From Darksidea phi (taxonomy: Eukaryota; Ascomycota; Dothideomycetes; Pleosporales; Lentitheciaceae): a stretch of DNA of 64,000 bases. The notes beneath the pieces are model-generated. The model did not search any database and had not been told where the DNA came from. It worked only from the letters and a program-made list of their open reading frames with translations. Location of the stretch: the NCBI GenBank assembly GCA_030770425.1, contig JASJFT010000021.1, positions 248,001 to 312,000 of the forward strand, read 5' to 3'. Position numbers and translations under genes: made by a program. Positions 11,313 through 21,411 of this stretch are shown here, piece after piece (position 1 is the stretch's first letter; every line of letters begins with the position of its first letter).

Positions 11313-11864
11313 TTATACTTGGTCCGTTTCTAGCCTCCACGCCCTCGCTCTAGCCCTTGAAAAAGGATGGTTCACGTCATCTGGCCCCACACGTCCCAGT
11401 TCCCTTTGTACTGCTGACCACATAAGCTGGAGGTATTCGTTTGACCCTTCTGCAATGATGTTTTGCTCCCCCGCGGTATTCAACAAGTTCCGCCTCTCCG
11501 CAGGATTGGTATTCACAGAAAGCAAGCGCACAGTTTCAAGCTGTGACTGCCGTGCTTCTTCGGCTTCTTGCTCCTTGTACTCAGCCTCTGTGGTGGCGGT
11601 GAATAGCACGTGCTTGCAGTATGGACAATGCTGCTTCCGCTGACCTAGTATCCAGTTCAACAGGCAACCACGGTGGAACTGGTGGTTGCAGGATGTTTCG
11701 ACAATAGCATCCCGGCTCAATATCTTTATAAGGTTTGGATATTCTGAATCTTGGTCCGTCGGACGCTCCGCGCCGAATTCTTCCCGACAAATAGGACATT
11801 CAACGGACTGCATGCCTTGTCGCATAAAGTCATTAAGATTTGAAAAAGTGATAGAATGACCCAT
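11313..11864 (-). CDS. RING-H2 zinc-finger protein
   Basis: A 183-residue protein starting at MGHSITFSN. A RING-H2 finger occupies about residues 22-85: CPICREEFG, a long 30-residue spacer, then TSCNHQFHRGCLLNWI and CPYC. Such fingers recruit E2 ubiquitin-conjugating enzymes. The rest is Glu/Ala/Arg-rich and probably helical (EAEYKEQEAEEARQ). The frame is open upstream of the ATG for 23 codons without a start, so an upstream exon is possible. The substrate is unknown. All eight zinc ligands are present, in contrast with the two RING relics in this window. Confidence 0.75.
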   Translation of the reverse strand: MGHSITFSNLNDFMRQGMQSVECPICREEFGAERPTDQDSEYPNLIKILSRDAIVETSCNHQFHRGCLLNWILGQRKQHCPYCKHVLFTATTEAEYKEQEAEEARQSQLETVRLLSVNTNPAERRNLLNTAGEQNIIAEGSNEYLQLMWSAVQRELGRVGPDDVNHPFSRARARAWRLETDQV

Positions 11865-13243
11865 TCCGAAAATGATTGACTGAGAAGGTGTAAAGGATGT
11901 CGTAGACGCGAATGCCTTTGCCTTTCGAAACAAGTGTGCTGGAGTGAAGCCAAACCGCTTTTAGAGTTAAATGACGATGATTATGAGAACACGCGGGGCT
12001 GTTTTGCACTAGTCGGGATTGGATAAATTTGCGCGCCACAGCAGATACAAGTATTAAGTTACGGCCTGGGTAGAGTGGTCGCCAAGGGATTCCGTATCCT
12101 CTGCCCTCTTAAGAGCGTTTAGGGATGGGTATCGGAGAGTCAACCAATACGTGGTTCAGGAATCTGAGTCCAGATTCGTACTCAGGTCAGGGGATTTATC
12201 AGATGGAGAAGATTTCGCACTTCGACAGATATGGATTATTGCCATGCGTTACTCTGAAGCGAAACTGGACTGGAAACCTAGTAAGGCAACCTTATGCAAG
12301 ATTGCCTTTCTTGTTCTACAAGGAGGCCTAATTCTGAGCGTCAAGCGTTGGCTATCAGCAGAGGTGTTAATCGTACCGTCTCAGAAAAATCGACGCACGG
12401 CGTTAATCGATCGTCCGTTAACGGCGTCCGCTACTAGAAGTAACGTTAGCGCTGCCAGGAATTTATGGGTAATTAGATGTTCGGATCGGATAAGATTGTG
12501 GGGAAGGCTATACCAAATTGGGATAATTTTAGATTTTTCTGGCTGTGTTGTTCACATGGAGTGCATCGCGAACACGTGCACCACCAAATCCGACACCAAG
12601 AGGTCCCTGTATCCGCGGAGGGGTTACGTCAAAATACCATTAAGCTATCTACTACTACCCAAATAGACTTAGCGCCAGGGAAATCGTTAGGACGATGTAA
12701 CGGACGATTAACATCACTGGCTATCAGAAGCTGCAAACATGTGTTGGAGAGAGAATCAGTGATGTAGCGACCAAGCTGCGCGTTATGAATAGCACACGAA
12801 TCATTCGAAGAGTTCTTTGGGCATTTCCATGTCCTCCAAGTGAAATAAGTTGCGGATTAGGAAAATATATTAGAGAAGTTCGAGTCAACGCTGGAGCTTA
12901 ATAAAACGTTTGGGTCACATAAGTCACATCCGGCTAGGGTTGCTGCGCAGAAATGTCAGAAGAATGTCGCGGAGCTCAGGCGATGAGGTATCAATGAGTG
13001 ACTCTAGGTTGAGTTCGGGGAGTTGACCCGGACGTTTGTTGCATTACTGTTACAGGCATCACGAAGAATGCATGTGGTTTCACGTCCGGTACGCTCCCCC
13101 GAGCTACGTAGATTTCTCAATAGTAGAGAGGTATTTCTAGTATAAAAGATATTTCTGTACAGTGAAGGAAGAGACATCAACTCAACTTTTCTCCAGACCC
13201 CCCCACCCCCCCTTTGACCCACTCAGCCAACACGCAGCTGCCA
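11865..13243. other. Gene-poor spacer
   Basis: Several overlapping open frames of 70-170 codons at 12120-12770 lack motifs and are probably chance. A run of C residues at about 13199-13213 lies just beyond the 3' end of the fusion gene. I see no RNA gene. Confidence 0.4.
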
Positions 13244-16200
13244 CTACAACTCATCATGAGCTTGCTGAACAAACTCAGCCGCAGCACCCATCGGCTTCCC
13301 ATACGCACCATCATGATCTTTCTTCAAAGCATCAGCCGCAGCACCCAGCGGCTTCCCATACGCACCATCATGATCTTTCTTCAAAGCATCAGCCGCAGCA
13401 CCCAGCGGCTCCCCATACGCATCATCCGGATTATCCCCAACACAATGATGGCACCAGAAATGATTCCCCGGGTCATGCGCCTTCTTGACAGCCAGCAACT
13501 GCTCGTACGTTTTCTGGCTCCAGTACCTCGTCGTCCAGTTATGCATCACATACGAGCTCTCAGAAAAATAGCTGTGCGGCCCAAGTTTATATATCGTGTC
13601 CTTGCACTGCTGCGTCGTCAGGGTCCGCGCATTCCACAGCATGAGCGCCGAGCGGAAGCCCGGCGAGATGGCCGTGTCGCCCGGCCGCGAGCTCCCCAGA
13701 TTGCCCGTCAGCGACGTGTAGAGGTAGTGGAAGCCGCAGCGATAGCCGTTTCGATCCGGCGACGTTTTGTCGGGATTCTTCAGGGACCTAACGCAGATAT
13801 CCAGCACGTCCATCATAGTCGAGGCGAACTTTGTCTCCATGGCCTCGCGCGAGATAAAGACTGAGTTCTGAGAGCCGGTGGCCGCGTCCGAGGGCGGGTA
13901 CGGCGCCGGCAGCGGGTTCGTGACGGCGAGGGGAAACTGGTCGGCGGGCATGGTGAGGACGTACTCATAGGCCGACTTGAAGTTGCGTTCCTTGACGGCG
14001 TCCGTCTGCACCTGCAGCACGTCCTTGAGGCCATCGCGGAACAGAAGGTAGTCACGCTCCTTCTGACCGCCGGCGTAGAAGTACTCAAATTTGAACTGCC
14101 AAGTGACGTCGCAGAGGTCACCCGTCTTCTTGTACTGGGTGGTGTTGATGAAGAAGCCAGGCTGCGTGCTGACCTTGTGGTTGAGCCTCAGCTGCCACGC
14201 GGTGAAGCGAGTCCACATGTCGCGCAACCACTCGTAGCCAAACTTCCGCGAGTCCGGGCAAAAGGTGCCGCTCTGAGACATGACGACGTGGCTGAGGCCT
14301 CCGTCAGGCACAGCGTGGGCGCGGATCGTCATGGAGAGAATCACGCCCCAGACGCCGCCGCCGCCGCCGCGCATGGCCCAGAAAAGCTGCGGATTTTGGC
14401 GGCGACTGGCAATCTTCTTGTGGACGACGGGCTGGCCGTGGGTGCCGCGGCCGACCTGCAGAACTTCAATCTCCAGCAGATTATCGACCCCGAGGCCCAT
14501 AGACGGCGCAAAGGGCCCGTGACCGCCGCCGAGATGAAAGCCAACCACGCCCACGGTGGAGCACCAGCCCGATGCAATGACGCGGGAGTGCTCGGCCGAG
14601 AAGTGGTGCATCTCAGCGAAGATGGAGCCGGCGCCAAAGCGGAATGCGCCAGCGGGGGCTAGGGCCGGGTCCTCGTTCCATGTGGGCAGAAAGGCCTTGT
14701 CCTTGAGCAGGATTGTGCGGATGAGGATGCCGCCAGTCGGGCATGAGTTGCGGCTCTTGTACTCGTGGCCAGTGCCAGCAATGGCGATGCAGAGGCGGTG
14801 CCGCGCGGCAAATGTGAGGGCAGCGGCTATATGGCGCTCGATAAGCGGGAAGACAACGATGAAGGGGTTCCAATTGCGATACTCGTTTTGGTGCGCCGCC
14901 GCCTTGCACATGTCCGACGCGCTGTTCCACACGATCAGATCGTCGGCCGGATTGTCGATCGGGTTGAAGCACGGTTTCTGCATCTCAGCGACGTCGTCGT
15001 AGTAGTAGAGCGCCGCGAGGCCCAAGGGGCTGTTCCCCAAGCCATAGAAGGACTGGTTGTTGACGGAGTACATTGGTACCGGTGCTGGCTGCGGCTGCGA
15101 GTAGCTCCACCGGACGCCGAGCCGGGGCACCAAGGGGTCCAGCTCCAGCTCCAGCTTGCGGATGGCCGTCTTGGTGGGCCAGCAGCTGGAGTCTTGGGGC
15201 GTGCACCAGTCATGGCCGTCTTCCAGCGTTGCGCGCGTATCGCGGGTCTCGGGAGCGGATGCTGCTTGCACCGACTCGGCCGCGTCGCACGAGCCGGCGC
15301 CGCAGAAGTCGTTCTCGGGGCTGCACGAGTAGCGACAGTGGGCGTTGCACGGGTTGCACCGGCCCATGGCCCATTGCGTGTTTTGCAGCGTGTTGTCCGC
15401 GTCTCCTGCTGGCTGGTTCGGCGCTCCGCAGTCGAGCACGGCGTACGAATACACCGGCTGGTATTGGAACTGGAAGCGACAGGTCGTGATGGTGCCGCTG
15501 GCGCCGGCAAGGTGCACCAGGCTGGGATCCTCATCCGAGTGCGAGACGGAGTAGCGCTGCACGCCGCGACTGGGGAAGTTTGGCCATTGCAGCAGCGCCT
15601 GACCGTCGGCAGTAAAGCTCCATTGCGCGAGGCCGGCTTGATAGTGGCTGGATACCTGGAGTGAGCGCCACGAGCCCAGCAGCGCGCGGGGTGCTCCGGC
15701 AATGCCAGGCGGGAAGTGGCTCACCGGGCCGGGCTCGATCTTGGACTCGGTCTCGGGCGTAGACGCCGTGATAGTAGCATCGGGAGAAAAGGAACAGCCC
15801 GCCGTTGACGCCTTACAGCGGAACATGAGAAAGTTGCCGCACCCGGGCGTGTCCATGGCAGCGTAGAAGCTCGCGGGCCCCGGCTCGCCCGTGTGGTTGC
15901 ACGCCAGAAAGGCCGCCTCGAGCCCACCAACATCCGGCAGCCGCTGCACCAAGCAGTCCTCGACGTGGGGATGGGCGCCGCCGCAATGCAGCACCAGCTC
16001 CCCCGCACCGCGCCGCTCGTAGGTGCACGTCTGGGGATATGGGCTGTCGGTGGTCACGGTCAGGGTGTTGTCAGTGAAGGTCTGCGCGAACTCGAACTTG
16101 CCGGACCCGAGCTGCTCGGCGCCAAACGAGCGCCAGGTGCCCTCCCAGGGGGACGTGCTGTCGCTGGCGATGAAGGCTGGTAGAGCAAACTCCAGCGGCG

Positions 16201-17110
16201 CGAAGCCACCACTTGCATTCTCATTGCTGTTACTGCGACTGTCACTCGCCAGCGGCGCGTTGCTGAGGCCTAGCGGCACGGTGCTGTCCAGCTCCGCCGG
16301 CTGGCATATGTCCCAGCTGTCATGGCACGCAAAGCACTGGCCGATGCAGTCGGCCGACATGCGCGGCACGCTCGCCTTGTCGGTGCCTGTCCAGCCCACC
16401 GTGGCCAGATAGGCGCACTGCACGCACTGGGTGCGAATGAGCGGCTCCAGGTCCCCGCCCCGGCGCTGCAGCCCCAGGTTGTCGCGCAGCGCCGCGTTTT
16501 CGTTGATCTCGTTGGCCATCACAAACGCCGTGCGGAAGTAGGCCTCTTGCGACAGCCGGAACGCGGTGCCGTCCTGGCCGGGGATGACTGCGCAGGTGCC
16601 GTGCTTCATCCACTCGGACAGGATGAAGCATTGCATCGTGTTGTTGAACTTTGCGTTGGTCGGCCAGAAGTAGCCCAGCAGGCTATCAAACGTCGTGAGC
16701 ATCGTCTCGTCGAACTCCTGGCCATGGAGGCAGCCGTAGGGCTGGTCCTTCGAGCCACGGCCGAACCTGGACCCAGGCCACAGGCCGTGCAGCGTCCAGT
16801 TGGGCGACTCCGGGGCGAAGTCATTGACCTGCACCGCCAGTGTGTAGGCGTCGACGGGCAGCAGCCCGGCCGGCTGGCCCCATGCGCACAGAGGGAAAGG
16901 CGGCGGCTTCTGTACAAGCCTGCCGTGCTTCTTCTCCGTGCAGCCGCCATTCCACTTGAGGTCGCACGTTTTGGGTTGGAAGTTGAATTCATTGTATTGC
17001 CGCAGCAGGATCGGGTTGGAGGAGCAGCTGTCCGAGAAGCCGGAGCACCGCCAGGCGGCCACGATGCGGACCAGGCCCAGCAACAGGCCAAGTCGGGCAT
17101 GCCAAGTCAT
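13244..17110 (-). CDS. Secretory RNase T2 / FAD-linked oxidase fusion protein ending in HDEL
   Basis: A single intronless frame of 1288 residues. Residues 1-19 form a signal peptide (MTWHARLGLLLGLVRIVAA). Residues about 20-275 are an RNase T2 domain with both active-site boxes, WTLHGLWPG (His108) and SEWMKHGTC (Glu166, Lys169, His170), so RNA cleavage is expected. Residues about 320-445 and 476-600 are two similar Cys-rich modules, both opening with a GTWRS/GSWRS motif; I do not recognise them. Residues about 720-1226 are a PCMH-type FAD domain plus berberine-bridge C-terminal region. GTGH (His782) and GWCSTVG (Cys850) sit where bicovalent flavin attachment occurs in BBE-like oxidases. Three 19-residue repeats (1229-1285) precede the terminal HDEL, the fungal ER-retention signal. 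The gene is visibly more GC-rich than its flanks, which suggests transfer or strong constraint. The substrate is unknown. I chose the first ATG; the frame continues upstream only to a TTG. Confidence 0.9.
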   Translation of the reverse strand: MTWHARLGLLLGLVRIVAAWRCSGFSDSCSSNPILLRQYNEFNFQPKTCDLKWNGGCTEKKHGRLVQKPPPFPLCAWGQPAGLLPVDAYTLAVQVNDFAPESPNWTLHGLWPGSRFGRGSKDQPYGCLHGQEFDETMLTTFDSLLGYFWPTNAKFNNTMQCFILSEWMKHGTCAVIPGQDGTAFRLSQEAYFRTAFVMANEINENAALRDNLGLQRRGGDLEPLIRTQCVQCAYLATVGWTGTDKASVPRMSADCIGQCFACHDSWDICQPAELDSTVPLGLSNAPLASDSRSNSNENASGGFAPLEFALPAFIASDSTSPWEGTWRSFGAEQLGSGKFEFAQTFTDNTLTVTTDSPYPQTCTYERRGAGELVLHCGGAHPHVEDCLVQRLPDVGGLEAAFLACNHTGEPGPASFYAAMDTPGCGNFLMFRCKASTAGCSFSPDATITASTPETESKIEPGPVSHFPPGIAGAPRALLGSWRSLQVSSHYQAGLAQWSFTADGQALLQWPNFPSRGVQRYSVSHSDEDPSLVHLAGASGTITTCRFQFQYQPVYSYAVLDCGAPNQPAGDADNTLQNTQWAMGRCNPCNAHCRYSCSPENDFCGAGSCDAAESVQAASAPETRDTRATLEDGHDWCTPQDSSCWPTKTAIRKLELELDPLVPRLGVRWSYSQPQPAPVPMYSVNNQSFYGLGNSPLGLAALYYYDDVAEMQKPCFNPIDNPADDLIVWNSASDMCKAAAHQNEYRNWNPFIVVFPLIERHIAAALTFAARHRLCIAIAGTGHEYKSRNSCPTGGILIRTILLKDKAFLPTWNEDPALAPAGAFRFGAGSIFAEMHHFSAEHSRVIASGWCSTVGVVGFHLGGGHGPFAPSMGLGVDNLLEIEVLQVGRGTHGQPVVHKKIASRRQNPQLFWAMRGGGGGVWGVILSMTIRAHAVPDGGLSHVVMSQSGTFCPDSRKFGYEWLRDMWTRFTAWQLRLNHKVSTQPGFFINTTQYKKTGDLCDVTWQFKFEYFYAGGQKERDYLLFRDGLKDVLQVQTDAVKERNFKSAYEYVLTMPADQFPLAVTNPLPAPYPPSDAATGSQNSVFISREAMETKFASTMMDVLDICVRSLKNPDKTSPDRNGYRCGFHYLYTSLTGNLGSSRPGDTAISPGFRSALMLWNARTLTTQQCKDTIYKLGPHSYFSESSYVMHNWTTRYWSQKTYEQLLAVKKAHDPGNHFWCHHCVGDNPDDAYGEPLGAAADALKKDHDGAYGKPLGAAADALKKDHDGAYGKPMGAAAEFVQQAHDEL
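13256..13426 (-). repeat. Three 57-bp in-frame tandem repeats
   Basis: Three consecutive 57-bp units encode a 19-residue motif beginning D(D/G)AYG(E/K)P(L/M)GAAA. The first two coded units are nearly identical; the last diverges at its end and flows into the terminal DEL of the HDEL signal. Confidence 0.9.
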
Positions 17111-18103
17111 GTCTGCTTGGCGATGCGCTGCTGCCAAAAAAAAAGTGTTTCAATAGTGATTGGGACGGGAGCTTGAGGACGGACGCATTGACTCTATACA
17201 TATACTATATACATCCAAGATCAATATGCCAATAATCGCAACCTCTGTTCTACTCAGCTATTGTGATATTTCTTTTCAGGGTCCAGTCCAGGCCCTCTAC
17301 CCAGAGCTACCACACGGGAGGAGCCACATGCCAGCGAACGGTCCGCTAGCGGCCTTTGGCGAATGCCCTGCGTCCGAAACTATCAGAAGCGGTCAAACTT
17401 GAGCGAGCTGAGGCTTAGTGGCGAGCTGAAACAGCCTCAACTCAGTCAACCTACATATCAGGTCATTTGGCTTGTCGCGAATGTCTGTATTAGCATTGAT
17501 GGCTGGCTGAAATTGTCGGAAGCGACAGACTTAAGCGAGCGGATGCTTAGAGGCGAGCTGAGATAGAATCTCGACTCAGCCAACCTATTCATCAGGTCTT
17601 TTAAGAATGTCGGTAGTAGTGACGGACTATATTTACAGCGGGCCAAAGCTATCGGAAGCGGCAGACTTGAGCGAGTGGATGCTCAGTGGGAGAGCTGAGA
17701 TAGAATCTCGACTCAGCCAACCTATTCATCAGGTCTTTAGTCCCTCACGAATGTCTATATTGGTAACGGATTGGATTGACTGATAGCCACAGTTTTCAGC
17801 ATGGCTGAAACTAAACATACAGCTCATGAGCTGATTCGAAATTGGATGCATTATCTATATTTGCCACATAACTCGCTTGTAAGCTGAGGGATAATAGATT
17901 GTAGGCAACATTCTGTGTACTTCCTGATGGCGTTCTAGGATGGTCTCCCTTTCTTGTCAATTCACAAAGGTGCTGCATGGCATGAAAACATAAAGTGAAC
18001 ACTCCAGGCCAGTTACAACGGCGAATGAAAAGGTTACACAAAAGAGAACCAAAGCTTGTACTCACTTCTCCAATATTCGGCCACGTGCGATCCTGCCTCC
18101 ATC
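17111..18103. promoter_or_regulatory. Divergent promoter region of the fusion gene and the GMC gene
   Basis: About 1 kb between two divergent start codons with no open gene. It contains a nine-base A run just upstream of the fusion gene and three copies of a ~131-bp repeat in its middle. Confidence 0.6.
17377..17775 (+). repeat. Threefold tandem repeat of about 131 bp
   Basis: Three successive blocks start near 17379, 17508 and 17645. Each carries an (A)TCGGAAGCG..CAGACTT block, a GAGCGAG..GATGCTTAG block, then CTCGACTCAGCCAACCTATT and CATCAGGTCTTT, and ends in GAATGTC. Copies 2 and 3 are closest; copy 1 has more substitutions. Confidence 0.85.
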
Positions 18104-20114
18104 ATGAACACTGAAAGCCTCCCAGACTACATGACCATCCCAGGAAAAACGATCCCCAGCTTCCACTGCCGCGTTGGTAGAAATCACAATGATCGTCAGC
18201 CTATGCCAGCCAACACCTACGGGTACCCGGTGCCTGGCATGCAGGGACCTACTTCCACGTCGGCCATGGCCGATGACTACTTCGCGAGGTATGAAGCAGC
18301 ACGATTTGGATTTTGCAATATTTGTTCCCGCTCTGACCTTGATTCTACGTAGTGACCAGACTTGGGGGAATATCCTGGCCCATGGAGACTTTGATTACAT
18401 CGTTGTCGGTTCAGGCTTTACTGCTCTCGCGTTCATTCAGAAGGCCCTCGAACTCGACCCGTATGTCAAGATTCTTTGCTTAGAGCGTGGAGGCAAGTAT
18501 TTCCTATCAATTTCCCTTGTTAATTCATCACATCCCGTTAGAGTAGTGCCGTCGTCTAGTGTTTTAATTTGTTCCAGGCTTTTGGCTTCCTTCCCACTTC
18601 CAGAACCTACCAATTCCGTTCAAAATGGTTCTGGGAGGTCATTCCGAGACATTCCCCTGGACCCTCTCCCGCAAGACCTTTGAAACAAAGGAGCTCCGGT
18701 TCTGCCATGGCTCCTGCCCGTTTTTTGGCGGCCGATCCACATTCTGGTCCGCCTGGAGCCCAAGACCAAGTCTCGACCTCATGCGCGACTTTACCAAGTC
18801 CATGAAAAGGACTGCGGCATCAGAGAAATTCTGGAAAGAGGCCAAAGAGCTTTTGAATGTCACGTTCGCTAATCAGATCGATGATGGCATCTTTGGAAGT
18901 CTGCAGACTGCCATTGATAACATTCTGAAGGACTCGGTTGGCAATATTCCTACGGCGGACTATGCTGAGCCAGCCCCACTTGCTGTCGGACGACGCAGCC
19001 CAACTTCTCATCTGCGATTCAACAAGTTTTCTGTTCCTGGGCCTCTTCTTGGCATCTTGGAGCAACAGCGGCGACTGGCCAAAACGAACCAGGGATCGCC
19101 TTTAGAAATCATGGTAGACTGTGCCGTGAAAAGCATGGAGAAAGGCGACGATGATGATTTCGTCCGCGTCATCGAAACCAGCAAGGGCACTTTGTCATGG
19201 ACCGGTAACAAGACCAAGATCATCCTCTGCGCTGGAGCCATTCCCAACGCCACCATGTTGCTAAACTCTTTCGAGAGTTGCCGTGACACCGTTGGTAAGA
19301 GGCTTACCGGCCACTACGTGACCCATATCTCAGCAAGATGCCCTGTGAAAAACATCAAGGGCTGGAAAAAGGAAGGCACGCTCCAAATCTCTGCTCAATA
19401 CGTGGCTGGCAAGGATCCGAAGACTGGCCTCCAGTATCATGTCTCGGTCACGGCAATAAATAGTCCCAACCCAAAAGACGATGCCGAGGACGCGGCTCGC
19501 GAATGTCCAGACTATGCTGCTGCGGCGACCCTTGACCAGCTTACTGGCTCTGAGGACCACGTGGTGTTTGGTATGAAGCCGTCCTTTATACGAGCAGATG
19601 GAAGCTAACCTAGAACTGTTTAGTCTGCTCTGCTCTTGGGGAGTTCAACGAGAAGAACCCCAAGAATTATGTCAAACTCAACAAAGGTGCTGACCCGACT
19701 TGCAACGTCACCCTGCAATACACCTTGAGCGACGAGGACTATGGCGCTTGGGATGCGATGGATCAGGGAACCTACGATACCATCATCCAAATGGCAGGCG
19801 GTGCTGACCACGAGTGCGATATCGACTGGTGGGATGAGACAACTCATGGCTGGATCAAGACGAAACCCGCAGTCGACACCATTCGAATCCCTGGTATTGT
19901 TCACGAGTCCAGCACCTGTTTCATGGGACCCAAGGAAATCGGTGGTTCCGTAGATGAGCTCTATCGTCCTCATGGGATTGAGAATGTTTATGTGACTGGA
20001 GCTGCCCTTTTTCCAACTGCGGGGAGTTGGAATCCCACGATGACGATGTGTGGATACGCTCAAGACTTGGCTCGCAAGCTGCATGAAATGAAGCCTCAAG
20101 AGAACGATCAGTGA
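18104..20114 (+). CDS. GMC-type FAD-dependent oxidoreductase
   Basis: Four exons (18104-18288, 18353-18492, 18578-19570, 19624-20114) give 602 residues. The FAD dinucleotide-binding motif DYIVVGSGFTALAF is at about residue 80. The C-terminal GMC domain shows IVHESSTCFMGP and FPTAGSWNPTMTM, supplying the usual catalytic His and Asn. Spacing and the short FAD region resemble pyranose-oxidase-like GMC enzymes more than glucose or choline oxidases, but the substrate cannot be read from sequence. No signal peptide is seen. Intron 2 (18493-18577) begins GCAAGT instead of GT; the AG|GCAAGT donor is the standard context for rare GC-AG introns. It is divergent from the RNase/FAD fusion gene. Confidence 0.88.
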
Positions 20115-20655
20115 TGTGCACCGCACCGCACCGTTCTGGTATGAATGGTGGCCTGACTGTACCGTCTCTATCTTTGGCCGCCGTCTAGGAAACTTTGCGG
20201 AGTCCTTGAATATTTCAAAAGTAGGCGATATCGTACCAAATCTTTGGTGTTTTATGAGCCACTGGCGTGCGTGAGATCTGATGGCACATACGCCAAACAA
20301 TGGCGGTTTAGCAAATACACTCGCTGACAATGCTAGCACTGCTGAAATACCCAAGTTGCTCAACTTTTCTTCATGGTTTTAGTACGTACAAGCATTAATC
20401 TCAAGTTCTCCAGCAAAAGGGGTTATATCGTGATAAGGTACCGTGGTACAGATGGATCGACGATGAACCGATTGGCTGATACAAACCGCAGGGGTATGAA
20501 TCTGATTCCTCAGCCTCAGGATTCCCATGCAGCCGATCCGAACCCCGAGGTCGGGGCCATCGGTGGGTTTGGATAATGTGCGTTGGGGCTTGCGTAAGAG
20601 ATTCGTCGTCGTCGGATATCTCTTCGCTTCCGGTCAAAATCTCAAGAAAATACCA
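20115..20655. other. Intergenic region
   Basis: Holds the GMC gene's 3' end and unassigned sequence leading to the 5' break of the NLR relic. Confidence 0.4.
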
Positions 20656-21411
20656 CGATTGATGGTGTGTGCAAAACTCACAGCGTTTCCACCTGGATTA
20701 GACCCTTTGTACAGGCGAATGCTGGACTACATATGCAAGTCAGAGGCCCCAGACCTCTGCAAGCGGTTACTTGCCTCTATCGCAACGGTTTACCGACCTG
20801 TCACGTTGCAAGAGCTGGCATCTCTTGTTGAGCTGCTTGACGAGGTTGTTGATCTCGAGTCGTTACAGGAGATTATTAGCCTTTGCGGCTCGTTTCTCAC
20901 GGTTCGAGACGGGGTTGTTTATTTTGTACATCAATCAGCAAAGGACTTCTTACTTGAAGAGGTTTCAGATGAGATCTTTCCATCTGGCAGGGAAGCGGTT
21001 CACTACGCACTCTTTTCAAGATCACTCTAGGTCATGTCCATGACGCTCCAACGAGACATGTACACACTAGGGACGCTAGGATATCCAGCCGAGCAGATTG
21101 AGCCACCAGACCCAGATCCACTAGCAGCGTCACGCTATCCATGCATCTACTGGATCGATCACCTCTGTGACTGGAATCCTAGCTCTTCTGGAGAGGATGA
21201 AGTTGATCTACAGGACAGAGGCGCTGTTAACAACTTCATACGACAGCGATACCTCTATTGGCTGGAGGCTCTTAGCCTTTGCAAGAGTATGTCAAAAGGA
21301 GTCGTGTCAATAGCAAGACTTGAGGTCTTTATGCAGGTAATGTATAAGCTTGTCATGCTATATGCAACACATGCTAACGTAACCTAGGGAAGAGCAGATG
21401 CCCTCGAGCCC
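20656..21411 (+). pseudogene. Truncated NACHT-type (NLR-like) protein relic
   Basis: From about 20674 the frame reads KLTAFPPGLDPLYRRMLDYI and, after a stretch on ATVYRPVTLQELASLVE, FVHQSAKDFLLEE. This is the winged-helix region that follows the NACHT ATPase in fungal NLRs of the HET/NWD type. A TAG at 21028-21030 interrupts the same frame (FSRSL-stop-VMSMTLQRD), again one C-to-T change from Gln. The frame then continues to FMQ, and a 51-nt intron (21337-21387) joins GRADA before similarity to the family is lost. Both the NACHT P-loop part and any WD40/ankyrin repeats are missing. It is a non-functional internal fragment of a self/non-self recognition or immunity-type receptor. Confidence 0.8.

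Noticed and set aside
12151..12666. 171-codon plus-strand frame
   Set aside because: Starts at a non-ATG region, has no domain and overlaps other equal-length frames; probably chance.
14765..15664. 299-codon open frame on the plus strand inside the fusion gene
   Set aside because: It is antisense to a well-supported domain-bearing gene; its length is explained by the high GC content and it has no recognisable motif. The same applies to several other long plus-strand frames between 13160 and 17180.
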